Source: JADZFO01 sp964512635 (GTDB lineage Bacteria; 4484-113; JAFGCY01). From it: DNA of 64,000 nt. Positions 1-7,876 of the stretch are shown here, one piece after another. The position numbers and the translations under genes were made by a program. The stretch covers positions 5,702 to 69,701 of the forward strand of contig CAZEJB010000017.1 in NCBI GenBank assembly GCA_964512635.1. Direction: 5' to 3'. Every line of letters starts with the position of its first letter. The stretch's first letter is position 1. The notes beneath the pieces are model-generated. The model was not told the DNA's origin, made no database searches, and worked only from the letters and a program-made list of their open reading frames with translations.

Positions 1-68
1 AGCGCCATGAATCAAACCAGGACAATCTGCTTGAGCCAAAAAGGGATTGCTTTTTGGCGGGAATCACT

Positions 69-89
69 TATACTATACATACGTTTATG
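69..89 (+). promoter_or_regulatory. dinB promoter, apparently leaderless
   Basis: Overlapping -10 candidates TATACT (69-74) and TATACA (74-79) precede the ATG at 87. TATACA leaves 7 nt, which puts the predicted transcription start on or next to the start codon. A weak -35 (TTGCTT, 47-52) lies 16 bp before TATACT. No Shine-Dalgarno sequence is visible. Confidence 0.55.
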
Positions 90-1730
90 CGTGAACGAAC
101 TGTCGTCCTGGCCGACCTCGATTCCTTCTTCGTCGCGGTCGAGCGTCTGTACCGCCCGGAACTGCGCGGGGTGCCGGTGGTTGTCGGCGGGCCGCCGGAC
201 GGCCGCGGCGTGATCGCGGCCTGCTCTTATGAGGCGCGGGCGTTGGGACTGCACAGCGCAATGCCGATGGGCCAGGCGATCGACATCGCCCAGGCCAGCT
301 CATATGCTGTGATGAACCGCCAGCGCCTTTCCCCTAAGGCCATGTTCAGCCCCCGCCAGCGCCAGCCCCTGCCGGGCCTGCCCCCAAGCCGCCAGCGCGA
401 AGGGCCCCAGCCGGTAGCGCTGCTCGAGCTGGCCCGCATCGCGCTGCCCTTCATGCAGCGCCTGCGCTCCCAGCAGGTCGCCTGCGGCAGCATTGTCGGG
501 CCGATTGTCTTCCTGCACGGCGACTGGCTGCATGGCGGCTACAGCGACCATAGCCGCCGCGTGCAGGACATCCTGCGCGAGAGCGTACCGGACTTCATCA
601 CCAAGAGCATCGACGAGTTCGAGCTGGACATCTCCGGGTGCGCGGACTACCTGCAGCACCGCTTTGGTGGACTGCTTCCCTTCGCGGTGCAGCTGCGCGG
701 CCGGGTGAAGCAGGAGTGCAATCTCGACCTGTCGATGGGCATCGGCCCGAACCGCATACTGGCCAAGATGGCCAGCAAGCAGGCCAAGCCGCACAAAGCC
801 CCGCCCGGCAGCCGGCCGCAGCCGGGTGAACGCGGCAGCGGGATCATGCTGCTGCGGCCGCAGGATGCCCGCGGCTTCCTGGAGCCCCTGCCCGTACAGG
901 AAGTACCCGGCATCGGGCCGGCAACCACTGCGATCCTGAACAAGGACGGCATCCGCCTGATCGGCGACCTGTTGAACAAGCCGCGCAACCTGCTGCTGCG
1001 GCTCTACCACAAGCCCCTGGCCGGCCTGGTTGAGACCCTGCTGGACCACACCAGCGGCCGGGCTGACAGCGCCCTTCCCGCTATCTCGCGGCGCGTCCGC
1101 CCCAAGAGCATTGGCCACTCCTCAACCTTCAGCCGCGACCAGAGCGACCAGGGCGTCTTTGAACAAAAGCTCTGGGAGCTGCTGGAAAGCGCCTGCCGCC
1201 GTCTGCGCAGCGCTGATCTGCGCGCGCGGCATGTCACGGTGACTGTACGCTACAGCGATTTCTCAACGATCAGCCATGGCGGCATGCTCGGCGAGCCCTG
1301 CGATAACGAGCGCCAGATCTTCCCGGCGGTGCTGCGCTTTTTCAGACAGGCCAACACGCGTCCCGACCGCATTCGCCTGCTTGGGGTGCGGCTTGAAGAG
1401 CTGTCGCCCGGCGCCAGTCAGCCGCTGCTGTTTGGCGGAGCGGAGGACGAGCGCGAACGGCGCTTCTTTGGCGCGCTGGATCTGCTGCGGGACCGCTATG
1501 GCGATGAGGCCCTCGTCTTCGGGCTGACAACCCGCCGGGTGCGCGAAAAGCGTGATCGCCCCGGTCTGGCTGCCGGCGGGCAGCCCAGCTCCTTTGCTGA
1601 GGCCAGCCCGGCGCTGCAGAAAACTCTTGCCGAGAAGCGCCAGCAGGAACGCTGGCTGCTTAGTCAGGGCATCACCCCGGGCAGCAAGGCGGCCGAACGC
1701 GCACTGGGGAAGTACCCAGGGTCCGGGTAG
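87..1730 (+). CDS. dinB: Y-family DNA polymerase (DinB/Pol IV-like)
   Basis: Predicted translesion DNA polymerase of 547 aa. The N-terminus has the palm motif ADLDSFFVAVE. The second catalytic acidic motif is KSIDEFELD. A helix-hairpin-helix (EVPGIGPATTAIL) and a little-finger-like C-terminal region follow. Compared with usual DinB proteins of about 350-420 aa it has two additions: a basic Pro/Gln/Arg-rich insert of some 60 residues between the fingers region and the YSDHSRRVQ helix, and a C-terminal tail of roughly 60 residues. The ATG at 87 is preferred over one at 54 because a -10 hexamer sits between them. Two AlkB-like repair genes lie 5 kb downstream, which suggests a damage-repair neighbourhood; no LexA-type box was recognised. 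Confidence 0.85.
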   Translation: MRERTVVLADLDSFFVAVERLYRPELRGVPVVVGGPPDGRGVIAACSYEARALGLHSAMPMGQAIDIAQASSYAVMNRQRLSPKAMFSPRQRQPLPGLPPSRQREGPQPVALLELARIALPFMQRLRSQQVACGSIVGPIVFLHGDWLHGGYSDHSRRVQDILRESVPDFITKSIDEFELDISGCADYLQHRFGGLLPFAVQLRGRVKQECNLDLSMGIGPNRILAKMASKQAKPHKAPPGSRPQPGERGSGIMLLRPQDARGFLEPLPVQEVPGIGPATTAILNKDGIRLIGDLLNKPRNLLLRLYHKPLAGLVETLLDHTSGRADSALPAISRRVRPKSIGHSSTFSRDQSDQGVFEQKLWELLESACRRLRSADLRARHVTVTVRYSDFSTISHGGMLGEPCDNERQIFPAVLRFFRQANTRPDRIRLLGVRLEELSPGASQPLLFGGAEDERERRFFGALDLLRDRYGDEALVFGLTTRRVREKRDRPGLAAGGQPSSFAEASPALQKTLAEKRQQERWLLSQGITPGSKAAERALGKYPGSG

Positions 1731-1754
1731 GGCCAGGGCTCGCCGCAGCCGGTG

Positions 1755-2300
1755 CTATTCCCGGGCGGCCAGTTCCTCGCCGCTGAAATGCTGATAACGC
1801 GGCGCCAGGTCTTCCAGACTGCTGTCCAGCGGCAGTGCCGCGCCGTCATAGTTGTAAAGCGCTGCGCGATTAGCATCGCCGTATTCAAAGATGATCAGCC
1901 CGCGGTACTCGCTTGGGCCTGCGCCGCGTGCCTTCCACTGGCGGACCACGTCATCGTACTTTGGCCAGTAGTGTACCCACCAGTGGACTCCGGCGGGCAG
2001 CTGCGCCAGCAATGTTCCATCCGCACTGTAGCGCATCCAGCGACCGGCGTCTTCGGGCGGTGCAACGCCCCGAGCGCTGGATCTGCGGAGCCTTTCAAGG
2101 CAGCCCAGGCGCCCCAGCGTTATGAACTCGCCATTGTCCATCCATAGCACATCAACAGGGGGATTGCTTCTCAGCCAGACCGGGGTTTCAGCCTCCGGCA
2201 GACAGGCGCGGGCCTCGCCGCCGAGATGGCAAGCCAGTGCCAGGCTAAGCACCAGACTGAAAAGCAAGAGCGTCACTTTGCCCGCGCTGCTTGGGCTCAT
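1755..2300 (-). CDS. Small secreted protein, paralogue of its two upstream neighbours
   Basis: Hypothetical protein of 181 aa with an N-terminal hydrophobic signal segment (residues 8-24). Its body repeats features of the two upstream genes: a PVWLRSNPP motif (residues 40-48) followed by a short strand-turn-strand stretch, and aromatic-rich segments such as WWVHYWPKY. The ATG at 2300 overlaps the TGA of the 743-aa gene by four bases, so the two are almost certainly cotranslated. No known domain is recognised. Cys24 might be a lipobox cysteine but the preceding residues fit poorly. Confidence 0.65.
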   Translation of the reverse strand: MSPSSAGKVTLLLFSLVLSLALACHLGGEARACLPEAETPVWLRSNPPVDVLWMDNGEFITLGRLGCLERLRRSSARGVAPPEDAGRWMRYSADGTLLAQLPAGVHWWVHYWPKYDDVVRQWKARGAGPSEYRGLIIFEYGDANRAALYNYDGAALPLDSSLEDLAPRYQHFSGEELAARE

Positions 2301-4528
2301 TGCGGGAAGGCCTGCTGCAGCTTCCATACGGCCTGGATGTCAGCCCAGTCCAGCCAGCGCGTCTGCGCGGCCTGCGCAAGCTGCTCGGGATCCACCGGGG
2401 CACCGGTCAGGTCATAGAACTGCGTCGTGCCCACGTCATTGCGGTCCTGTACTGCCATGTACTGCCCCTGGCTATAGACCGCTTGGCCCAGGCTGCGCGC
2501 CGAGTCGGCGACCTGCATCAATCCCGGCTCAAACAAGGCCTGCCAGGGCAGGCTGTCTGGCGACTGGCCGCGGGACAGCGGCAGGCTGCCCAGCAGCTCG
2601 CCGCTCGCGCTGTAGCGGCACAATCTCCTGTTGACTGTTCTGGCCCTGCCTGCCGCCATCCCATAGCCCTGGCCCACACTTGGCAGTATCGGCAGCGCAG
2701 CAGTTGCCGTTTCATCCTCCCAGGATCCCAGCTCGCCATAGGTCACGACCTGCCCGTCCGGCATGATCAGCGCACTCTGCACCGGTTGCTGCCCCAGCCA
2801 GTCGGGGATTCGCGGGTAGTAGCTGGCAAGCGCCGGCCAGAGCGAAGTGCTTAGCTGCTCCTGCAGTTCCGGGTCAAGCACGCCGCCGCTGTGCATGTAC
2901 ACCGAATCAGCCAGTCGCGCGTTGGCCGACTGCCGCTGCTCCGGCGTGCCATAAAGCGCCTCATGCTCCAGCTGCAGCGCCAGCGCCAGCGGCATGGCAT
3001 AGCCATCCTTGTCCACGCGGGTCCGCAGCTGCTGCCAGCCGGGCGTCGCCGACGGCTCCGCGCCGAGCTGCAAGCTGTCGCCAGTCAACGAGAAGGCATT
3101 GCTTTGCTTAGGGTTTTCCCAGCCTTCGTGCTCCCAGATCCAGCCGTCGATAGCGCCATACTCGTTGGCGTACGGATTGCCAGGCGAATTGATACTGCGG
3201 ACCGGCCGCGGCGGTGGAGAGCCGAAATGCCCGCGCGGTGGGGACTCTGTGCCGACGGCCCAGCGGGTGCGCGGCCGAGATTTGCTGTCGCCAGACACAA
3301 CTGGTCCTTCTGCTGTGCCCGCAAAGGGCGAGGGCGTGGAGTCCGTGAGTCCCAGCTCAAGCTGCGCCTGGTAGATCGCCGCAAGCTGCGGCGCCCCAAT
3401 CGGCATGCAGGTTGTGTTGTGGTAGCGGCTCAGCGGGGCGTTGATATCGATTGGGTTGCCACGGTAGTCGCGGGCCCATTCCAGTACCATCGGCTCGCTG
3501 CGGGCTAGTTCAGGTTCTGGGAAGTTGCCATAGCCGGTCCACCAGAAGGCGTAGATATTCGGCTCAGTGCCGTCATCCTGCTCCGAAATCGTGCCCAGTC
3601 GCCGGGCGATGGCTTCCTCGCCATACAGAGCGGCGAAATCAATCGGGCTGCTTGGCATACCGATCATTGGGGCCTGCCCGATCACGCGGCCATCTGGCTT
3701 GTAGAGATAACTCGGTTCGCGCCGCAGGCCTCCATACTTGCTGAGCATGTCACTGGGCCAGTCTTCAAGGCTCACGCTGCCTCCCAGCGGCCCAAGGCAA
3801 AGCCAGTCGCCTTCCAGTGTGGTCAGCGCCTCCTGCGGCGGGTTTTCACCCAGCCAGGCCGGGATCGGCGGATAGTCCACCGCCATCGCCAGTGCCTCTT
3901 CGTGTTGCCGGCGCTGCGCCAGTTCTTCCGGCATGCAGCCCGCGCTGTGGAACCAGAACTTCACCTGAGCATCGGCCCGGCCGTAGGGAATGGACTGGTG
4001 GCCGGCAAGCGTGGTGCCCGGCACAACTTCGGTGTAGAAGCGCCAGGTCTGGCACTGCGGGATCAGCCAGCCTTCGGGGCTGACGAAGCTGTAGTAGTCA
4101 CCCCATTGCTCCGCGCTTCCGCCCTGCTGCGCTATCCGCGCCTGCTTGAGCGGCTCAAACTCAATGCCGCCCCAATTCGGGGCGAAGTAATTGCCGTAGA
4201 ACCAGCGGTCCCAGTCTTCATACTGGCCCAGGTAAGGGTTGGCCGGGTCATCCAGCGGGCGGACGCGGGTGTACTCATAGCCCTTGTCATCCTGGGTTTC
4301 GTAGTACCAGCGCGATGCCAGCGGCAGAGTCGTATCAGGCGGGATTTCAACCCCGCGCAGCACCTCGCCGTACTGCGGCAGGCGTCCGCTGCTGGCAGAT
4401 GCAGTCGCAGAGACGGGCTGACTGCTGTTCTCTGCGGCCGCGGCAGGACCCTGCGCTGCAAAGAGCAGGACTCCCGCCAGCAGGGTGCCTGCCAGCACTT
4501 TTCGACTCAACTTATTGAAGAGCTTCAT
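2297..4528 (-). CDS. Large secreted protein of a local paralogous family
   Basis: Hypothetical exported protein of 743 aa. A clear signal peptide (residues 1-32, Lys-rich start, AAAA-type cleavage site) follows a strong Shine-Dalgarno sequence (GGAGGAG). The mature part has two loosely repeated halves. Each contains a Pro-x-x-Pro-x-Trp-Leu-Gly-x-x-Pro motif (near residues 222 and 575) followed by a strand-turn-strand segment. The first half also has YEDWDRWF (103-110). The same motifs occur in both adjacent genes, so the cluster arose by duplication. The high Trp/Tyr/Pro content suggests an extracellular beta-rich fold. Function unknown. Confidence 0.75.
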   Translation of the reverse strand: MKLFNKLSRKVLAGTLLAGVLLFAAQGPAAAAENSSQPVSATASASSGRLPQYGEVLRGVEIPPDTTLPLASRWYYETQDDKGYEYTRVRPLDDPANPYLGQYEDWDRWFYGNYFAPNWGGIEFEPLKQARIAQQGGSAEQWGDYYSFVSPEGWLIPQCQTWRFYTEVVPGTTLAGHQSIPYGRADAQVKFWFHSAGCMPEELAQRRQHEEALAMAVDYPPIPAWLGENPPQEALTTLEGDWLCLGPLGGSVSLEDWPSDMLSKYGGLRREPSYLYKPDGRVIGQAPMIGMPSSPIDFAALYGEEAIARRLGTISEQDDGTEPNIYAFWWTGYGNFPEPELARSEPMVLEWARDYRGNPIDINAPLSRYHNTTCMPIGAPQLAAIYQAQLELGLTDSTPSPFAGTAEGPVVSGDSKSRPRTRWAVGTESPPRGHFGSPPPRPVRSINSPGNPYANEYGAIDGWIWEHEGWENPKQSNAFSLTGDSLQLGAEPSATPGWQQLRTRVDKDGYAMPLALALQLEHEALYGTPEQRQSANARLADSVYMHSGGVLDPELQEQLSTSLWPALASYYPRIPDWLGQQPVQSALIMPDGQVVTYGELGSWEDETATAALPILPSVGQGYGMAAGRARTVNRRLCRYSASGELLGSLPLSRGQSPDSLPWQALFEPGLMQVADSARSLGQAVYSQGQYMAVQDRNDVGTTQFYDLTGAPVDPEQLAQAAQTRWLDWADIQAVWKLQQAFPQ

Positions 4529-4615
4529 TTTGGACTCCTCCCGGTAATGGGCGACAAGTGATTATGCCGCCTGCAGGTCTCAGCCAGCAAACTTCCCTGT
4601 TCAATCTCGGCAGTC

Positions 4616-5839
4616 TCAGCAGCCTTCCGGGCCGGGGTCGCCGCTGGTCAGTCCCAGCTCAAGTTGTGCCTGATACAGCCAGCGCACGAAGTCCCCGTCC
4701 ACCGGACGGTAACAGCTGCGGATGGCTGGTTCCAAAGGCGCATCAAGGTCCAGCGGCACGCCCAGCAGGTCGGTGGCGAATAGCGGCACGCGCTGGCGTG
4801 AGCCGCTGGCCGGGTCGATCTCGCTGCGCACCCTGACGCGAAAAAGGTCGGTGACAATGTCGTATTCTTCCGGGTTGCTGCTATTGGCGGAGTTCGTTGT
4901 GTAGGTGCCCATTCCCGGCAGCAGCTGGAAGTAGGGCAGTGCGCCGGTCAGCTCCCGTTCCTGCGGCGGCAGCGGCTCGCGCTTCTCGCCAGTAAAGCTG
5001 AAGCGCTGCCAGCTGTCTTGGAAGGCGGGCTTAAAGTCTGCGGGGTCGCTGCTGCTGCGCTGCAGATCCGCGTAACTCCCCGGCCCGCCGGAACAAAGCA
5101 GTTCACCGCCGGGCAGGAAGACCACCCAGGCGCAGGGGTTCAGCCCCAGCCACTGCGGCACCGGCGGGAAGTCGGCGGCCAGCTGCAGTGCACGGTCGTG
5201 CTCCATGCGTGCGCGCATGTCGGCGGGCATAACACCGGCGCAGGGCATGGTCCAGAGCACTTCATAGCTGAAACTCAGCGGCCGCTTGTCCCCAAGGATT
5301 TCAGCGATGCTTCCAGCGGGCAGCTGCGGACGCCGGCGCTCCCAGCTCTGTGCGCTGGGCAGCATGAATCCGGCCTTGTCAACTTCAACGTTGACATAGA
5401 CCCAGTCGCTTTCCTGCGCATCATTGATGCTCAGCAGGCGGGTTTTGAGTTCGTCATAAATGTGCCGCTCGCGGTGGTAGGGAAAGAAATGCTCAAACAG
5501 CCAGCGGTCATAGTCCGTGTACTGCGCGGCCCAGCAGTTTTCCGGGTCATCGAGCGCGCGCACCTTTTGCTGCACCTGCAGGCCGCTCCAGTCTTCGCGC
5601 TGAGCCATGCGCGGCAGCTCATACATTGCCTGGGCCTCAGTGGCCTCAGCGATCATTTCAACTATGCTGGGGTCTATCGCTGCCTCATCAGGCACGGCCT
5701 CCAGACCGGTCGGCTGCATCTGGGGCAGGCCCTCGTCGGGCAGTTCATAATCCGCGAAGGCTACGGCTGGCAGCATGGAAAGCAGCATGCCAAGTAGCAC
5801 GGCGGGAAACACAGCACGGGCTGCACGCGGACGACCCAT
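4616..5839 (-). CDS. Secreted protein of the same paralogous family
   Basis: Hypothetical exported protein of 407 aa. The start at 5839 gives a standard signal peptide (Arg-rich start, hydrophobic core, AFA cleavage site) and has GGAG about six bases upstream; the longer in-frame opening to 5968 lacks these. It carries TDYDRWLF (108-115) and a PVPQWLGLNP motif, matching YEDWDRWF and PAWLGENP in the next gene, and a similar Tyr/Trp-rich context. Family and function are not recognised. It lies 87 bp upstream of the 743-aa paralogue on the same strand. Confidence 0.75.
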   Translation of the reverse strand: MGRPRAARAVFPAVLLGMLLSMLPAVAFADYELPDEGLPQMQPTGLEAVPDEAAIDPSIVEMIAEATEAQAMYELPRMAQREDWSGLQVQQKVRALDDPENCWAAQYTDYDRWLFEHFFPYHRERHIYDELKTRLLSINDAQESDWVYVNVEVDKAGFMLPSAQSWERRRPQLPAGSIAEILGDKRPLSFSYEVLWTMPCAGVMPADMRARMEHDRALQLAADFPPVPQWLGLNPCAWVVFLPGGELLCSGGPGSYADLQRSSSDPADFKPAFQDSWQRFSFTGEKREPLPPQERELTGALPYFQLLPGMGTYTTNSANSSNPEEYDIVTDLFRVRVRSEIDPASGSRQRVPLFATDLLGVPLDLDAPLEPAIRSCYRPVDGDFVRWLYQAQLELGLTSGDPGPEGC

Positions 5840-6167
5840 GCATGCTCCAATACGCAGTAAGCTGCCAGCGCTGGCAGCGGTCTCGCAGACAGATCCACTC
5901 ATCGCCATCCTCCCTAAGACCGGCTCGAGTTCGCTCAGTGCTCTGCAGCGCCAGAACAGGTCAGTCATCTGCTTGATTCACTGAAGAGATATTCGCATGC
6001 CGCCGCCCGGATGGCAAACTTCCTAGCAGAACAGCTTGGCTTAGGATGGGGCACCAGCGGGAATGGACTGCGAAATCTGCTATGACCACATGCGCATACG
6101 CTATCTCGCTGAGCCAGCAGGCTTAGTAAAGGGTAAACTCGCAGCAGTGCAAAGCGAGGAGTTCATC
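5840..6167. other. Divergent intergenic region with an 18-bp perfect palindrome
   Basis: This stretch separates two divergent genes. It holds a perfect palindrome, GCTGCCAGCGCTGGCAGC, at 5861-5878. That lies 22-39 nt upstream of the minus-strand start and could be an operator or a leader hairpin. No convincing gene or -35/-10 pair was seen in the rest. Confidence 0.4.
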
Positions 6168-6491
6168 ATGTCTGAGGGTCAACAGCTCGAAGCTCTGATC
6201 GGGCTTCAGCTTCCGCGTAAAGATCTGAAACTGCTGCTCGATTTGGTCGCAGCGCGTGCCGAGCGTTATGAGATAACGGCGGACTATTGCGCCCGCAATG
6301 GCTTGTATGACCAGACTGATCCGGTGCTCGCCGGCGAGGTCAGTAACTTCGTCGCCAGTCTGGAGCGCGGCTATGACGAGGACGATGCGCTGGCAGCCGT
6401 GAATGACGCGAGGCAGGCCATGGAGCACGCCCGAACCCTGCGCTCCCTGGAAGAGCGCATCAAAAGTGCACTTGGCGCAGAATCGGCTTGA
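6168..6491 (+). CDS. Small helical hypothetical protein
   Basis: 107-aa acidic protein with no signal peptide and no transmembrane segment, predicted to be mostly alpha-helical. The chosen ATG has GAGGAG seven bases upstream. An upstream in-frame ATG at 6063 would add 35 residues of unconvincing sequence. It ends 30 bp before the first AlkB-like gene but is probably separate, since that gene appears to have its own promoter. No family recognised. Confidence 0.55.
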   Translation: MSEGQQLEALIGLQLPRKDLKLLLDLVAARAERYEITADYCARNGLYDQTDPVLAGEVSNFVASLERGYDEDDALAAVNDARQAMEHARTLRSLEERIKSALGAESA

Positions 6492-6521
6492 TATTTTCAG
6501 ATCTTCAGATAAGCTATACAT

Positions 6522-7154
6522 GTGAATAGCTTATTTGCCGACGCAGTGCCCGACGTGCATCTCACATTGCCAGCAGGTTTCATCTACGAATCAGAGTTTC
6601 TAAGCCCCTCCGAGGAAGCGGAGATTCTGAAAGTACTGGCGGGCCTCGAGCTGAGCAACTCCCGCTACCACGAATACACGGCCTTGCGGCGGACATCGGC
6701 CTTTCGCCTGCCATGGAATGCAGCCGACGCTGACTCTGCCCCTGATGGCGACGCGGCCATTCCAGATGTGTTAGTCAGGCTTGTGTCAAAGGTTGCAGCA
6801 CACTACGGATTTCCTCGAGCTGCCATACCGCATCTCCTGGTCACCGAGTATCCGCCGGGGGCTCCGATGGGCTGGCACCGGGATGCCCCGCCCTGCGCCG
6901 AGATCTTCGGGGTCTCCCTCGGCTCGTCCTGCCGCTTCAGACTGCGCCCGATGTCTGTGGCAGGACCAGAGGCAACAGCCGCCGAGCGCCGGCGAGCCAG
7001 TATTGCCTTGACGGTTGAGCCGCGCTCGCTGTACTGCATGACCGGGCCGGCCCGCAGTGACTGGCAGCATGCAGTTTCCCCGGTCAGGCAGCTGCGCTTC
7101 AGCATCACGCTTAGAACTCTGACCAGGCAGGTAAAAACAATTTCCAAATCTTGA
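6522..7154 (+). CDS. AlkB-like 2-oxoglutarate/Fe(II) dioxygenase, copy 1
   Basis: 210-aa protein with the AlkB signature. The Fe(II) facial triad is H119-R120-D121 after TEYPPGAPMGW, with the distal His at 183 (SDWQHAVSP). The 2-oxoglutarate-binding RFSITLR motif (192-198) follows. AlkB family members oxidatively demethylate alkylated bases, but the substrate of this one cannot be read from sequence. Initiation is at GTG 6522. A TATACA-like hexamer abuts it and an alternative TAAGCT sits 6 nt upstream, so the exact start is less certain than for copy 2. Copy 2 follows 30 bp later. Confidence 0.85.
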   Translation: MNSLFADAVPDVHLTLPAGFIYESEFLSPSEEAEILKVLAGLELSNSRYHEYTALRRTSAFRLPWNAADADSAPDGDAAIPDVLVRLVSKVAAHYGFPRAAIPHLLVTEYPPGAPMGWHRDAPPCAEIFGVSLGSSCRFRLRPMSVAGPEATAAERRRASIALTVEPRSLYCMTGPARSDWQHAVSPVRQLRFSITLRTLTRQVKTISKS

Positions 7155-7187
7155 CAAACAGACAGAATTAGGTATAATGTTGTTGTG
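7151..7187 (+). promoter_or_regulatory. Consensus promoter of a leaderless gene
   Basis: Perfect TTGACA (7151-7156), a 16-bp spacer, and perfect TATAAT (7173-7178). The GTG start codon begins 7 nt after the -10 box, exactly where transcription should start. There is no room for a Shine-Dalgarno site. It overlaps the end of the preceding gene. Confidence 0.85.
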
Positions 7188-7844
7188 ACGCAAGTTCAAC
7201 TTTTTGATGCAGGCAGTAGTGCTTCAATGCTGCCGCCCGGCCTGAGTTATCAGCCTGATTTCATTTCGGCGCCTGAGGCGGCCGAGTTGCTCGCACAGCT
7301 CCCGGGCATTGAGCGCGCGCCTTTCCTCCTGCGTGGCTTTCCCAGCAAGCGCCTCGTCGCCTCCTTCGGTATGGCGCTCGATTTCCGCGGCGGAACAAGC
7401 TGGGCCCAGCGGCCGCCGCCGGACTTTCTTGAAGCGCTGATTGAGCGTGTCGCGGAGCACCTTTCCCGGCCGCGGAAAGATCTGGCGCACATCCTGGTAA
7501 CCGAGTATCCGCCGGGCGCGATCATCAACTGGCACCGCGATGCTGCGCAGTTTGAGGTGATCTGCGGCGTCTCGCTGGGCAGCCCGGCCACGCTGAAGCT
7601 GCGCCAATGTGTCGAGCCCCAGGGCGGACATGGTTACGGCCGCAGTGCCCGGACTCGCGGCGCGGCGGCAGAGCCGGCTGCGCACCAGGAGAAGGCCACC
7701 CCGCGCGGGCAGGCAATCAGCCTTGTGCTGGAGCCCCGCTCGCTGTACATCATGCGCGGCCCGGCGCGCAGCGACTGGGAGCACTCAATTGCCCCGCTGG
7801 CGGCCACGCGCTTCTCGATTACGCTGCGAACGCTGTATCGCTGA
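7185..7844 (+). CDS. AlkB-like 2-oxoglutarate/Fe(II) dioxygenase, copy 2
   Basis: 219-aa paralogue of the preceding gene with the same layout: TEYPPGAIINWHRD with H117 and D119, distal His199 in SDWEHSIAP, and RFSITLR at 208-214. It differs by an insert of about 25 residues rich in Gly/Arg/Ala (near 146-172) before the distal His. It has its own consensus promoter and an apparently leaderless mRNA starting at GTG 7185. The duplicated pair plus the Y-family polymerase suggest a response to alkylation damage (inference). Confidence 0.87.
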   Translation: MTQVQLFDAGSSASMLPPGLSYQPDFISAPEAAELLAQLPGIERAPFLLRGFPSKRLVASFGMALDFRGGTSWAQRPPPDFLEALIERVAEHLSRPRKDLAHILVTEYPPGAIINWHRDAAQFEVICGVSLGSPATLKLRQCVEPQGGHGYGRSARTRGAAAEPAAHQEKATPRGQAISLVLEPRSLYIMRGPARSDWEHSIAPLAATRFSITLRTLYR

Positions 7845-7876
7845 GCTCCGAGCAGCAGCCCTTACCGCGCCTCAAG

